Part shown: positions 8,599 through 18,111 of the stretch, piece by piece
Layout of the letters: every line of letters begins with the position of its first letter
Position numbering within the stretch: the first letter of the stretch is position 1
NCBI GenBank assembly: GCA_023382975.1
Contig: JAHDXO010000015.1
Coordinates: 1-64,000, forward strand
Reading direction: 5' to 3'
DNA: 64,000 nt
From: Pirellulaceae bacterium
GTDB lineage: Bacteria; Planctomycetota; Planctomycetia; Pirellulales; Pirellulaceae
Program-made: the position numbers and the translations under genes
The notes under the pieces: model-generated
What the model saw: only the letters and a program-made list of their open reading frames with translations
The model's database searches: none
What the model was told of the DNA's origin: nothing

Positions 8599-9462
8599 AT
8601 GGACGATCGTTGGGTTCGTAACGTGGTGATGATCGCCGCGGTGATCGGCGGATTTCTCGGCGTGAATGTGTTGACACCGATGATGTGGAGCCCCCGTTTC
8701 CAGTGGCTTTGGGCGATCACGGCGGGCATCTGCATCGGCCAACTGAATCTGATCGCGACTTGGGCTGCCCTGGCGCCGGGGAATTTCATCGTGCGGTTGC
8801 CTTGGTCGCTGCTGCTGGCCGCCTTGATGTGGTACGCCCTGGTCGTTGGCAATCGGATCGATAGCAGGTACTTCGATCGAAGCAACGCCATTCTTCTAGG
8901 ATTGATCCTGCTGTTCGGCCTGCTGGTCGCGTTGATCCCTCTTGGGATCGCCGCTCGCGTGTTCCGTTGGCGGTTGCTCGCGCGGACCAACAGCAAGGAA
9001 GCCGCGGCAGGTATCTCGGCCAGGATGCAATTCAATCTTCGGCACCTGCTGCTGAGCATGTTCCTGCTGTCGCTGGCCATGGCGCCGGCTCGACTGGTGC
9101 TGCCCGAAGTCGGAGGTTTGGCGATCGCATTCCACACGACGGAGTTGTTTGTCGTCCTCGTCGGCATGGCGGTCTGTAACGTGGTGGTGACGATCCCGTG
9201 CATCTGGGGTGCGTTCGCGCCGCGGAATATGCTGCCCACGCTGGCGTTTGGCTGGCTGGCCTATTGCACCGTGCTGACGGGCGTCGAGATCGGTTTCTTC
9301 ATGGCGATTGGAGATCCCAGTAATCTTGCGGAAGTCTACTTCGCGTTTTGTTTGATGAATCTCATGCAATGCGCAACCGTGTTCGGAGTCCTGCTGATCC
9401 TTCGAGCCCTTGGATTCCGGCTGGTTCGAACGGTTCCGAAGGTCACGGCGGAGCAATTGTAG
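8599..9462 (+). CDS. Polytopic membrane protein, function unknown
   Basis: 287 residues from ATG 8599 (GTGGAG 7 nt upstream). About seven membrane segments. Halfway through there is a basic, amphipathic NLRHLLLSMFLLSLAMAPAR segment, a signature I see at the start of many planctomycete membrane proteins of unknown function; here it sits internally, as if two such modules were joined. No enzymatic motif. It is divergent from the sulfatase upstream and convergent with the DUF4058 gene downstream. Confidence 0.75.
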   Translation: MDDRWVRNVVMIAAVIGGFLGVNVLTPMMWSPRFQWLWAITAGICIGQLNLIATWAALAPGNFIVRLPWSLLLAALMWYALVVGNRIDSRYFDRSNAILLGLILLFGLLVALIPLGIAARVFRWRLLARTNSKEAAAGISARMQFNLRHLLLSMFLLSLAMAPARLVLPEVGGLAIAFHTTELFVVLVGMAVCNVVVTIPCIWGAFAPRNMLPTLAFGWLAYCTVLTGVEIGFFMAIGDPSNLAEVYFAFCLMNLMQCATVFGVLLILRALGFRLVRTVPKVTAEQL

Positions 9463-9494
9463 GTTCGCGACGTGGAAGCGGCGTTCTGGCGACG

Positions 9495-10205
9495 TTACGC
9501 CAGGTAGGCGTCGTCAGCCGCTTGTTGGTAGGTCCGTTCGAGATCGACCGGGACGGAGAGGTGGACGTTCAGCGGCAAGGGCATGGTCGGCAACGGCTGG
9601 CCCGCCGTCAGTGCCCTGCGCCAGATCGCCAACATCCGGCCACCTTCGGGCGCTGGCTCACCGACCCGGTACGCCACCGCACACGGTGACGCACAAGCTG
9701 GTTGAACGATGCGCAGTTCGTCCGCCAGGGCATCTGCGAAGGAAAACGTCCGCGGCCTCGGATGCACGTCGACCAACAAGAGATGCGCGCCCTCGTGAAG
9801 GTAAGTCAGATAGCGGGCCAAGTAGATCGCGCGGGCAGCGGGCCGATCTTTGTTGCGCGGCGAAACCAGTTCCACAGCCGCGACCAAACGCCCGTGCGCT
9901 GTAACGAATACGGCAGTTTGGGGATCGATGGCGAGCGTCGCAATCTCCTCGTCCGGCTCGATGGGTTCGCGGCGGTGGTCGTCCAACGCTTCCCGCACGC
10001 GATCCGGCGGAGGTTCCGGTCGCCAGGGACGCACGGCGATATCCGGCCGCCCGGCGGTGGCGCCAATGGCCAGGGCGGGCACCGAGCCGATGTAGGCTCG
10101 GTATTCGTCCGGAAGCTGCGGCTTGATGGCGCGCAGCAATTCCACGATCCACACGTCATGGACGCCCTCCCAGCCTGACAACTCCGACCAGTCGTGCAGT
10201 GGCAT
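9495..10205 (-). CDS. DUF4058 family protein
   Basis: 236 residues from ATG 10205. The N-terminus (MPLHDWSELSGWEGVHDVWI) and the core VAAVELVSPRNKDRP followed by YL.EG.HLLLVDVH match the DUF4058 family, which has a restriction-endonuclease-like flavour (an E...K-type strand) but no assigned activity. No signal peptide. It is the short form, lacking the longer N-terminal 'SPFPGMDPYLE' type opening. It sits downstream of the catalase gene (35-nt gap) on the same strand and may share its transcript. Confidence 0.8.
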   Translation of the reverse strand: MPLHDWSELSGWEGVHDVWIVELLRAIKPQLPDEYRAYIGSVPALAIGATAGRPDIAVRPWRPEPPPDRVREALDDHRREPIEPDEEIATLAIDPQTAVFVTAHGRLVAAVELVSPRNKDRPAARAIYLARYLTYLHEGAHLLLVDVHPRPRTFSFADALADELRIVQPACASPCAVAYRVGEPAPEGGRMLAIWRRALTAGQPLPTMPLPLNVHLSVPVDLERTYQQAADDAYLA

Positions 10206-10240
10206 GGTCCACTCGCCTTTCTCACGCTGGGCCTGCGATG

Positions 10241-11701
10241 CTACCCCGCGACTTCAGCCATCGGGATACCGAGCGCGGCGGCCACGCCTTGGCCGTAGGC
10301 CGGGTCGGCTTTCGCGCAGTGGCCGATGTGGCGGATCTTGATTTCCCGCGGTGCGTCGCCCATGGCTCGCGCGGTGTTCTCGAACAGCACCTGCTGCTGG
10401 GCGGGGCTCATCATGCGGAACAGCGCGCCGGGCTGCGAGTAGTAATCGTCGTCGTCCTGGCGATGGTCCCAATGGTCGGCGGCGCCTTCCAGAGCCAGCG
10501 GCGGTTCGCGGAACTCGGGTTGTTGCTGCCATTGGCCGTAGCTGTTCGGCTCGTAGCCCAGTGTTCCGCCGAAGTTGCCATCCACCCGCATTGCACCGTC
10601 GCGATGATAGTTGTGCATCGGACAGCGCGCCTGGTTCACGGGGATCAGATGATGGTTGACGCCCAGCCGGTAGCGTTGGGCGTCGCCGTACGAAAACAGT
10701 CGCCCTTGCAGCATCTTGTCCGGCGAGAAGCCGATGCCGGGCACGACGTTGGCCGGGTTGAACGCCGCCTGCTCGACCTCGGCGAAGTAGTTCTCGGGGT
10801 TCCGGTTCACCTCGAGCACGCCGACATCGATCAACGGATAATCCTTGTGCGACCAGACCTTGGTCAAGTCGAACGGGTTGAAGGGACAAGCCGCCGCGTC
10901 GGCTTCGGACATCAATTGAATTTTCATGTCCCATTTGGGAAATTCGCCGCGCTCGATGCTGTCGAACAGGTCGCGTTGATGGCTCTCGCGGTCCTTGCCG
11001 ACCAGCGTCTCGGCCTGCTCGTCCGACAGGTTCTTGATGCCCTGCTGGGTCTTCAGATGGAATTTGACCCACATCCGTTCGTTCTGGGCGTTGATCAAGC
11101 TGAACGTGTGGCTGCCGTACCCGTTCATGTGCCGGTACGAGTAGGGAATGCCGCGGTCGCTCATCGTGATCGTGATCTGGTGCAGGGCTTCGGGTAGCGA
11201 AGTCCAGAAATCCCAGTTGTTCCGAGCGCTGCGGAGATTGGTCTTCGGGTCGCGTTTCACGGCGTGATTCAGATCGGGGAACTTCAGCGGATCGCGGAGG
11301 AAGAAGACGGGCGTGTTGTTGCCCACCAGATCCCAATTGCCTTCCTCGGTGTAGAACTTGATGGCGAACCCGCGGATGTCGCGTTCGGCATCGGCCGCGC
11401 CGCGTTCGCCGGCCACGGTCGAGAAGCGGACGAACAACTCGGTCTGCTTGCCGACGGCGGAGAAGATCTTGGCCTTGGTGTACCGGGTGATGTCGTGCGT
11501 CACGGTGAACGTGCCGTAGGCGCCCGAGCCCTTGGCATGCATCCGCCGTTCGGGAATCACTTCGCGGTCGAAGTGCGCCAGTTTTTCCAGAAACCACACG
11601 TCCTGCAACAACATCGGTCCGCGCGGCCCCGCGGTCATGGCATTCTGGTTGTCCGGGACGGGAGCGCCAGCATTGGTGGTCAGTTTGTTCGAGTCGGTCA
11701 T
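10241..11701 (-). CDS. katA: Haem catalase (KatA/KatE type, small subunit)
   Basis: 486 residues. ATG 11701 has AAAGGAG 5 nt upstream, so starts further upstream are rejected. It decomposes hydrogen peroxide to water and oxygen. The catalase active-site signature with the distal His lies in [20 protein letters not shown], the distal Asn region in the [11 protein letters not shown] segment, and the proximal haem Tyr in [14 protein letters not shown]. Length matches small-subunit, NADPH-binding-type catalases. It is the third gene of a tight cluster with a methyltransferase and a DUF971 protein (16 nt between them), an uncommon arrangement. The gene letter is a best guess from size. Confidence 0.95.
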   Translation of the reverse strand: MTDSNKLTTNAGAPVPDNQNAMTAGPRGPMLLQDVWFLEKLAHFDREVIPERRMHAKGSGAYGTFTVTHDITRYTKAKIFSAVGKQTELFVRFSTVAGERGAADAERDIRGFAIKFYTEEGNWDLVGNNTPVFFLRDPLKFPDLNHAVKRDPKTNLRSARNNWDFWTSLPEALHQITITMSDRGIPYSYRHMNGYGSHTFSLINAQNERMWVKFHLKTQQGIKNLSDEQAETLVGKDRESHQRDLFDSIERGEFPKWDMKIQLMSEADAAACPFNPFDLTKVWSHKDYPLIDVGVLEVNRNPENYFAEVEQAAFNPANVVPGIGFSPDKMLQGRLFSYGDAQRYRLGVNHHLIPVNQARCPMHNYHRDGAMRVDGNFGGTLGYEPNSYGQWQQQPEFREPPLALEGAADHWDHRQDDDDYYSQPGALFRMMSPAQQQVLFENTARAMGDAPREIKIRHIGHCAKADPAYGQGVAAALGIPMAEVAG

Positions 11702-11716
11702 GGGGTCTCCTTTCAC

Positions 11717-12055
11717 CTAGGTTGGGGTCTGTGGTTCTTCTTCGCGGCCCAGCGTCAGCAGCAGTTCAAAGGTGAAAATGCCCGAGTTGTGTCCGTCGTT
11801 GAATTCGATGTTGTAGGCGTAGTTGCCCACCGGCTTCATCGTCTGGATTCGCACCGGTTGGGCTTCCTCGGCGGACAGCACGGGCAGCAGGGTCGCAGGT
11901 CGCTTCTCCTCGGCCGCGCGGCGTTCGCGGCATGTGGCGCACGGGCATTCGGCCCGCAATTCGGACACTCGGTAACGTCGCCGTTGCCCGTCGCTCCATT
12001 CAATCATCAGCTCGGCATCGCCCGATCGCTGCAACTGGGTAGGGTATACGTTCAT
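11717..12055 (-). CDS. DUF971 domain protein
   Basis: 112 residues from ATG 12055, whose ATGA overlaps the stop of the upstream methyltransferase, so translation is probably coupled. The sequence (LMIEWSDGQRRRYRVSELRA, then CPCATCRE, then GNYAYNIEFNDGHNSGIFTF) is typical of DUF971, the domain also found at the N-terminus of gamma-butyrobetaine hydroxylase and in Mrp/ApbC-associated proteins. The CPCATC cysteines may bind zinc or an Fe-S cluster. It leads directly into the catalase gene, suggesting a link with iron or oxidative stress; that is inference. Confidence 0.88.
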   Translation of the reverse strand: MNVYPTQLQRSGDAELMIEWSDGQRRRYRVSELRAECPCATCRERRAAEEKRPATLLPVLSAEEAQPVRIQTMKPVGNYAYNIEFNDGHNSGIFTFELLLTLGREEEPQTPT

Positions 12056-12783
12056 GGTTCCTGGCGGTCCTCGCGCTCGAAAAACATCATGTGCTGCCAA
12101 GGAAGCCGATCGAATTCCCTGACCAGCTTGAATCCGTTCGGCGTGAACTCCTTCATGATCTGCCGTTTGCTCATCTTGTGCAACGGTTTGATCGGCACGT
12201 TCGGGTCTTCCGCACGGTACTCCGTCAACACGATCACGCCACCCGGCGCCAGCGATTGGCGCATGGCGGCCAACATGTGCTCGGGATGCGAGAACTCGTG
12301 GTAGACATCGACCATCAGGATCAGGTCGAGCTTGCCCGCGGGCAGCTTCGGGTCGTGCAACTGGCCCAGGATCGGTTCGATGTTCTCCAGTCCCGCCTCG
12401 GCCGCCCGTTCCTTGAGCATTTCCAGCATCTGGGGCTGAACGTCCACGGCCAACACTCGCCCCTCCGGTCCGACCATCTTGCCCAACTGGATCGAATAGA
12501 ATCCGTTGCCGCAGCCCATGTCGCAGACCGTCATGCCGGCTTTGACGCCCAGGTTGGCCAGCAACAGCGAGCAGCGTTCCTCCTGTTCGCGATTGTCGCG
12601 CGTCAGCCAAGGCGCTCCGCGGTAGTGCATCGTCTGCGCAATCTCGCGGCCCTTGTAGTGCGTCAGCGCCGGCGGAATCGTCTCGGCGGTCGCGGTATCC
12701 CGTTGCTGAGCGGCGAGCGGCTGAGCGGCGAGCAAACCGAGCCAAGCCAACGCCAGCAGCACAAACCAAGAATGCCGTCTCAT
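12052..12783 (-). CDS. Secreted class I SAM-dependent methyltransferase
   Basis: 243 residues from ATG 12783 with a signal peptide (MRRHSWFVLLALAWLGLLAA). SAM motif I is MTVCDMGCGNGFYSIQLG, motif II the acidic VLAVDVQPQMLEML, and the post-motif LDLILMVDVYHEFSHPE is typical of methyltransferase type 11/25 proteins. Exported methyltransferases of this kind recur in planctomycetes and their substrates are unknown. First gene of the operon with DUF971 and catalase (4-nt overlap, then 15-nt gap). Confidence 0.85.
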   Translation of the reverse strand: MRRHSWFVLLALAWLGLLAAQPLAAQQRDTATAETIPPALTHYKGREIAQTMHYRGAPWLTRDNREQEERCSLLLANLGVKAGMTVCDMGCGNGFYSIQLGKMVGPEGRVLAVDVQPQMLEMLKERAAEAGLENIEPILGQLHDPKLPAGKLDLILMVDVYHEFSHPEHMLAAMRQSLAPGGVIVLTEYRAEDPNVPIKPLHKMSKRQIMKEFTPNGFKLVREFDRLPWQHMMFFEREDRQEP

Positions 12784-12880
12784 CGTGATGTACCTCGAAG
12801 GTCAGGAGTGGAATTCACGTTTCCGCAGGGCATTCTAGATGCGGTTGAGGCGGAACTCACCCCCTGTTTGCCCGAACCTC

Positions 12881-13642
12881 TCAGAAACTGTCGAGCAGTT
12901 TGCGGAAGTACTCGGGCAGACCGAGTACGTCGGCGCCCAGGCAGAAGGCGGTGTGCCCTTCGGCCTCCAGTTCCGCTCGGGAGACATACAGCCCGGCAGC
13001 CATGGCGAATTTTCCGTTCGCTTTCGCGGCGGCGGCGACGCGGCGGCGGCCGGCGACCACCACCGGGTCGTTCAATTGGCCCGCCTTGCCGATCAGGTGG
13101 CTGAAGTCTCCCGGCCCGAACATCAGGCCGTCAAAGCCAGCGACGGCGGCGATCTGCTCGGTCTGCTCCAACGCTTCCGGCGACTCGATCTGAAAGATCA
13201 GCAGCCGCTCGGTGTTGCTGTGATGCAGATACTCGGTCAACGGAACCTGGCAGAACCGGGCATCGACATTCCCGCTGTCCAACGCCCGGCGGCCGAGCGG
13301 GTGAAATCGCGTCATCTGCACGATGCGTCGAGCCTCTTCCGCACTGGCCACGTGAGGTACGATCAAGCCCGTCGCGTCCGCTTCGAGCGGCCTGACGTAA
13401 TCGCTGTAACTGCCTTTGGCAACCCGGACCAGCGTGTCCATATCGTACAGCCGGGCCGCCCGAATCTGGCTCTCCAGATTCAGCCAGTCGTTCGGCACGT
13501 GTTCGTTGCAGATCCAGATCGCGTCGAAGCCGGCCAGTCCGGCCAGTTCGACGATCCGCGGATCGCTCAGGTTGGTCTTGATCAACGCGGCCGATTGGCC
13601 GGCGCGAAGTTTCTTCAACAAGCGGCTGGGGCGAGTGTTCAT
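12881..13642 (-). CDS. HpcH/HpaI aldolase family protein
   Basis: 253 residues from ATG 13642. The TIM-barrel lyase features of HpcH/HpaI class II aldolases are present: the metal-ligand strand LLIFQIESPEALEQ (conserved Glu) and FDGLMFGPGDFSHLIG (conserved Asp), with the catalytic Arg in the LVRVAKGSYSDYVRP region. Such enzymes cleave 2-keto-3-deoxy acids to pyruvate plus an aldehyde, usually in uronate or aromatic catabolism. No partner genes sit beside it, so the substrate is open. Divergent from the VOC protein gene. Confidence 0.9.
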   Translation of the reverse strand: MNTRPSRLLKKLRAGQSAALIKTNLSDPRIVELAGLAGFDAIWICNEHVPNDWLNLESQIRAARLYDMDTLVRVAKGSYSDYVRPLEADATGLIVPHVASAEEARRIVQMTRFHPLGRRALDSGNVDARFCQVPLTEYLHHSNTERLLIFQIESPEALEQTEQIAAVAGFDGLMFGPGDFSHLIGKAGQLNDPVVVAGRRRVAAAAKANGKFAMAAGLYVSRAELEAEGHTAFCLGADVLGLPEYFRKLLDSF

Positions 13643-13839
13643 GCGGTTTGACTCTAGCAGGCTGGTTCGGACACCGGGAAATTGTTAGACTCTACGGTTG
13701 TATGCGGACCAGGCACTGCGAGTCAATCGGGCGAGCCGGCCGGTTGGTTCGCGTTTCATCGCCGCCGAGTTCGTCGGAATTCGGACCTTTTCGTTTTGGA
13801 CCGCATGCTCGGGCATTTGACCACAGGAAAAAGATAACC

Positions 13840-14232
13840 ATGATCCGATTCGAGCACTTTGCACTGAACCTGGATGACCCGCACGCAATTGCCGATTGGT
13901 ACGTCGCAAATTTCGACTGCCGCATCCTGTCCAAGATGGAGGGCGCGCCGTTCACGGTCTTCCTGGGTGACGGCCAGGGACGAGTGTTCTGGGAGATCTA
14001 CCACAACGCCAAGGCGCCGCTGTCGGCGGTCCGCGATACGCATCCGGCCGCCTATCATCTGGCCTTCTACGTCGACGATCTGGACGCGGTGCGCGACAAG
14101 GTGGTGGCTGCGGGGGGAACGTTCCTCGAGGAAGTGAACACTCCCAGCGGCTCGCGATTGGTCATGATGCGAGATCCCTGGGGCATCGCAGTACAGGTGT
14201 GCCAGCGCATTCCGCCGTTCTTGACGGAGTAG
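13840..14232 (+). CDS. VOC (glyoxalase/bleomycin-resistance fold) family protein
   Basis: 130 residues from ATG 13840, preceded by AGGAAAAAG; the frame is open further upstream but that part does not look like protein. The single vicinal-oxygen-chelate domain starts MIRFEHFALNLDDPHAIADW and ends with the typical DPWGIAVQVCQR strand. The metal-site positions (His in the first strand, Glu near the end of each half) are partly recognisable. The reaction cannot be predicted: the fold covers lyases, dioxygenases and binding proteins. Confidence 0.85.
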   Translation: MIRFEHFALNLDDPHAIADWYVANFDCRILSKMEGAPFTVFLGDGQGRVFWEIYHNAKAPLSAVRDTHPAAYHLAFYVDDLDAVRDKVVAAGGTFLEEVNTPSGSRLVMMRDPWGIAVQVCQRIPPFLTE

Positions 14233-14362
14233 AACCTCCGTGGCCGATGGATGGTCAGGTTCCGTTCGCTCCGTGGCTCAGTACCGTCGGCTTAGGAAGG
14301 CGAAACCTGAATAGCGGACCTGCGAATGCGACACTCGCCGCGCTGCAATCGGGAGAGTGCCG

Positions 14363-15328
14363 ATGAACGCCTTCGAACAGGACAACCCGACTTCGCCGCC
14401 GCTGGACAACCAGGGGGTAGCCAGCGTCTTGGAAGAAATCGCCGATCTGCTGGAAAGTCAGGGCGCCAATCCGTTCCGCGTGCGAGCCTACCGGCAAGGC
14501 GCCAAGACGATCCGGACCTGCGAACGTCCGGTCGAATCGATTCTCGCTGAGGAAGGTACGGACGGACTGATGCAATTACCGGGCATCGGGCGTTCGCTAG
14601 CTCATTCGGCCGAGCAACTGGTTCGCCACGGGAACTTGTCGATGCTGGGTCGGCTGCGCGGCGACCAAGTGCCGGAGCAATTGCTGTCTTCGATCGCCGA
14701 TATCGGCCCGAAGCTGGCCCAACGGATTCACGATTCCCTGGGCATCGAGACACTAGCCGACTTGGCAGTCGCCGAACGCGACGGGCGGTTGGCCAAGGTG
14801 CCGGGGATGGGCGAGAAGCGGTTGCGGGCGGTCCGCGAGTCGTTGGCCGGCAGGTTCCGCACGTTGCCGAGCAGCCGGATCGAACCGACGGTCCAACGGC
14901 ACGAGCCCGATCGGTCGGTGCCGGTCGAGGAGCTGCTGGACGTCGACGAGCAATATCGGCGGTTGGCCCGGCAAGGCCGATTGCCGAGGATTGCGCCGAA
15001 GCAGTTCAATCCGACGCGAGAAGCTTGGTTGCCCATTCTGCACACCGAGCGAGGCGACCGGCACTACACCGCGTTGTATTCGAACACGGTGCGGGCGCAC
15101 GAGGCCGGCACGACGCATGACTGGGTGGTCATCTACCGCGACGACGACCACGGTGGACCCTGGACGGTGATCACCGCCGGCTATGGGCCGCTGCGAGGAC
15201 AGCGGGTCGTACGCGGCCGCGAGGACGAATGCCGTTCGCTGCCAACCGCCAGCAGTCTGGCTTGCGGAGATGAACCACCCCTACCCCCTCACGGCCAACA
15301 TCAATTGCGTTTGGACTTTGGCGAGTAG
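14363..15328 (+). CDS. Helix-hairpin-helix DNA-binding protein (PolX-like N-terminus)
   Basis: 321 residues. ATG 14363 has GGGAG 7 nt upstream; GTG 14357 is too close to it. Residues ~15-85 (VLEEIADLLESQGANPFRVR, then LPGIGRSLAHSAEQLV) are the 8-kDa-type HHH domain found in DNA polymerase beta/PolX, followed by a second helix-hairpin-helix (LAKVPGMGEKRLRAV). The polymerase palm is missing. Instead the C-terminal ~130 residues form an unrecognised domain (HYTALYSNTVRAHEAGTTHD, then a DDDHGGPWTVITAGYGPLRG segment). Probably binds DNA ends or junctions; the role is unknown. Confidence 0.82.
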   Translation: MNAFEQDNPTSPPLDNQGVASVLEEIADLLESQGANPFRVRAYRQGAKTIRTCERPVESILAEEGTDGLMQLPGIGRSLAHSAEQLVRHGNLSMLGRLRGDQVPEQLLSSIADIGPKLAQRIHDSLGIETLADLAVAERDGRLAKVPGMGEKRLRAVRESLAGRFRTLPSSRIEPTVQRHEPDRSVPVEELLDVDEQYRRLARQGRLPRIAPKQFNPTREAWLPILHTERGDRHYTALYSNTVRAHEAGTTHDWVVIYRDDDHGGPWTVITAGYGPLRGQRVVRGREDECRSLPTASSLACGDEPPLPPHGQHQLRLDFGE

Positions 15329-15335
15329 CGCCGCG

Positions 15336-15506
15336 CTACGGGTAGCCCAGGACCGCTTCGGCCAGCAATCGGTCGCCATCCACGACGACGGCGGTGAGGG
15401 AATCCGCAGGCCGCGTGCTGAGCCACTCGAGAAACGTGTCGATCAGACCTGGAGTTTTGGCACGTACTTGGAATTCAAGTCCATCCGAAAACGGGTCACT
15501 TTTCAT
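15336..15506 (-). CDS. Possible small third gene of the PIN toxin cassette
   Basis: 56 residues if it starts at ATG 15506, which lies just inside the 3' end of the antitoxin-like gene (11-nt overlap). The frame continues open upstream to 15581, but those codons lie within the antitoxin gene. The sequence (e.g. GLIDTFLEWLSTRPADSLTA) is compact and not low-complexity. I do not recognise it. Supported only by overlap and strand continuity with the upstream pair. Confidence 0.35.
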   Translation of the reverse strand: MKSDPFSDGLEFQVRAKTPGLIDTFLEWLSTRPADSLTAVVVDGDRLLAEAVLGYP

Positions 15507-15735
15507 CCCCAGGTATTGGCGGGATGTCAGGAACTCGATCGAGAATCCCGTCGACTTTGTTCCAATCGACTCGGGCCGCACGCGACGCGATGCTCTCGCG
15601 CGTTCGCCACGCGGAAACCTGAGCAGCCAGCGCTACGGACACGATTTGATCGACCGTCGCGTTCTGCTTCTCCGCCAATTCCTGGACTTCCCGCAATAGC
15701 AATTCGGGAACCTGAGCTTGTAAGGTTTTCATCAT
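15496..15735 (-). CDS. Antitoxin-like protein (ribbon-helix-helix type) paired with a PIN toxin
   Basis: 79 residues. ATG 15735 overlaps the toxin stop (TGATGATG: TGA 15737-15735, then ATG); a GTG at 15738 and an ATG at 15732 are alternatives. The N-terminal segment LQAQVPELLLREVQELAEKQ followed by ATVDQIVSVALAAQ has the strand-helix-helix pattern of small DNA-binding antitoxins. The C-terminal DGILDRVPDIPPIPGDEK would be the toxin-contacting tail. Its place downstream of the toxin reverses the usual antitoxin-first order. Confidence 0.7.
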   Translation of the reverse strand: MMKTLQAQVPELLLREVQELAEKQNATVDQIVSVALAAQVSAWRTRESIASRAARVDWNKVDGILDRVPDIPPIPGDEK

Positions 15736-16148
15736 CACTCTCGCAGTTTCGCAAGAAATTCGCGTGGACTCAACACTTCGACGCCCAAAGTACTTGCCGG
15801 TTGCAGGTCGCGCACATTATGAGTCACGACGCGGCGAGTACCAGACTCGACGGCAAGCTGGACCAGGGGCTCATCGTCCGGATCGGCCAATATCGGCTGC
15901 CAGTCCGGTGCCAGTGGCCAGCGTTCCCCCCTTGCACAAATAGCATTCAATAGCTGGTCCACGTCATCCGGACTCAATCCCAGCGAAGCAGCGTCTCGCT
16001 TGAGGATCTCTTCATACTCGAACAACAGATGATTGCTCAACACCGCAGTCCACTGCCCCGAGCGTAATCGACGCAGAACCTCGAAGGAAGCACCCTGACG
16101 GGAACGCAATGCCGCAACCAGGACATTGGTGTCCATCACGGCTTTCAT
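15735..16148 (-). CDS. PIN-domain toxin (putative RNase)
   Basis: 137 residues from ATG 16148. PIN-fold acidic residues are visible: Asp in the opening MKAVMDTNVLVAAL, Glu in HLLFEYEEIL, and Asp in the ILADPDDEPLVQLAV and VVTHNVRDL segments. It matches the family annotated as 'putative toxin-antitoxin system toxin component, PIN family'. PIN toxins are Mg-dependent ribonucleases held by an adjacent antitoxin, here the 15496-15735 gene, whose start overlaps this stop by one base. Confidence 0.87.
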   Translation of the reverse strand: MKAVMDTNVLVAALRSRQGASFEVLRRLRSGQWTAVLSNHLLFEYEEILKRDAASLGLSPDDVDQLLNAICARGERWPLAPDWQPILADPDDEPLVQLAVESGTRRVVTHNVRDLQPASTLGVEVLSPREFLAKLRE

Positions 16149-16237
16149 GCTGAATTCTCCTCCAGATCCGGCTTCCGGTTACGCTTCACATGCTGCTACG
16201 ATGCGCGCACCACGCATGCATTTTCCGGACGAAAACT

Positions 16238-17959
16238 CTACGCTGGCGCCGCGGCGGGTTGGTAGACTAGTCGGCGGTATTCGGGATACCACATGCCTCG
16301 GTCGACCAGGTCTTCGATTTCTTCGTCGGGGATCAGTCGTCCGAGGTTGGCATCGCGCGCTTCGCGGATCAGATTGCAGGCGATCTGGCGGCTGACCTGG
16401 CGCAACTGGTCCTGTTCCGGGTAGATCGCTCCGCTGGCCAATCGATCCTCGCTGACGAACTGGGCCAAGGTGCGCGCCGCGGACAGGAACATGGCGTCCG
16501 TCACTTCCCGGACTTCGGACAGGATGCACCCCAGACCGACGCCGGGAAAGATGAACACGTTGTTGCCTTGGCCGATCACTTGCGTGCGGCCGTTGTACGT
16601 CACCGGACTGAAGGGACTGCCCGTCGCCACGATGGCGCGTCCGTCCGACCATTGGATCGCCTCCTCGGGCGTGCATTCGGCTTTGGACGTGGGATTGCTG
16701 AACGGCATGATGATCGGCCGCTCGACGTGCTTGGCCATCTCGCGGACCATCGGTTCGGTGAAGAGGCCCGCTTGGGCGCTCGTGCCGAACAACACCGTCG
16801 GCTTGACGGCCCGGATCACCTGGACGAGGTCCGCGGCCGATTCGTCGTTCAAGCCGTAGGCGGCCAGCGACCGGCTGTCGAGCGCGAATTCGATCTTGTG
16901 AGGATCCGTGATCTCGCGGCCGGTATGCACGACGCCCCGACTGTCGGCAAAGATCTGGCTGTTGGTGACCGATGCCGCATCGATGCCGTCTTCGAGCATG
17001 GCCGACCTCATCAACCGTCCGATTCCGACGCCCGCCGCGCCCGAGCCGACGTACAAAATCCGCTGTTCGGCCAACGGGACCTTCGTGATCCTCAGGGCGG
17101 ACAGAATTCCGGCGACGGCAACCGCCGCGGTTCCTTGGATATCGTCATTGAAGCAAGTGATGCGGCGACGGTAGCGGTCCAGAATCGCAAACGCGATGTT
17201 TTTGTGGAAGTCCTCCCACTGGACCAGCGCGTTGGGAAATACGGCCCGCACACCTTCCACGAACTTCTCGACGAACTGGTCGTACGCCGAGCCGCGCAAG
17301 CGGCGGTGGCGGTATCCGATGTAGAACGGGTCGTTCAGCAGTTCGCCGTTGTTGGTGCCCACGTCCAGACTGATCGGCAAACATTGCGACGGATGGATCC
17401 CGGCCCCGCCGCAATACAAGGCGATCTTGCCGATCGGGATGCCGATCCCGCCGGCGCCCTGATCGCCCAGGCCGAGGATGCGTTCGTTGTCGGTCACGAC
17501 GATCAGTCGCACGTCCTTCTGCGGCGCGTTTCGCAGCAGTTCGGGAATCCGACCGATGTCGTCCGGCGTGATCCACAGCCCTCGGGGGCGACGGAAGATG
17601 TGGCTGAACTCCTGGCACGCCTTGCCCACGGTCGGCGTGTAGACGATCGGCATCAACTCCGTCAGATTCTCGACGAGCACCCGGTAGAACAGTGTTTCGT
17701 TGCGGTCCTGGAGAGCGACCAGGCCGATGAATTTCTCCAGGTCGGTGCTCTTGGCGCGGATGTGTTCGAGCGCGACCTCGACCTGCTGTTCAATGGTCAA
17801 GGCATGAGGCGGAACCAACCCCCGCAGCCCCAGTTGGGCGCGTTCCTCGGGAGTGAATGCCGAGTCTTTGTTCAAGAGCGGATCGTGCAACAGCGCCGGA
17901 CCGTGCTTGTGGACAATCTGCTGCGGCAATTCGTGCTGGCTACCGTTCGAGTCGGTCAT
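16238..17959 (-). CDS. maeA: NAD-dependent malic enzyme
   Basis: 573 residues from ATG 17959, full length for the SfcA/MaeA class. Converts malate to pyruvate and CO2 with NAD reduction. The catalytic Tyr is in [18 protein letters not shown], the divalent metal/signature block is [20 protein letters not shown], and the dinucleotide-binding loop is [17 protein letters not shown]. The N-terminal malic domain and C-terminal NAD domain are both intact. It stands alone: the upstream region to 18111 holds no gene. Confidence 0.95.
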   Translation of the reverse strand: MTDSNGSQHELPQQIVHKHGPALLHDPLLNKDSAFTPEERAQLGLRGLVPPHALTIEQQVEVALEHIRAKSTDLEKFIGLVALQDRNETLFYRVLVENLTELMPIVYTPTVGKACQEFSHIFRRPRGLWITPDDIGRIPELLRNAPQKDVRLIVVTDNERILGLGDQGAGGIGIPIGKIALYCGGAGIHPSQCLPISLDVGTNNGELLNDPFYIGYRHRRLRGSAYDQFVEKFVEGVRAVFPNALVQWEDFHKNIAFAILDRYRRRITCFNDDIQGTAAVAVAGILSALRITKVPLAEQRILYVGSGAAGVGIGRLMRSAMLEDGIDAASVTNSQIFADSRGVVHTGREITDPHKIEFALDSRSLAAYGLNDESAADLVQVIRAVKPTVLFGTSAQAGLFTEPMVREMAKHVERPIIMPFSNPTSKAECTPEEAIQWSDGRAIVATGSPFSPVTYNGRTQVIGQGNNVFIFPGVGLGCILSEVREVTDAMFLSAARTLAQFVSEDRLASGAIYPEQDQLRQVSRQIACNLIREARDANLGRLIPDEEIEDLVDRGMWYPEYRRLVYQPAAAPA

Positions 17960-18111
17960 CGAAACATCCCTGCAAAGTGGTTCGGGCGGGCATTCGTGTT
18001 GAAGGGTACGCGGCTGACTGCTGCCGGGTACAAACGGCTTGATTCTACCGAAAACGCCTTGGTTGGGAAGGGATTAACGGAGGCGAAAAACCGGATTCGG
18101 ACTCGATCGTC

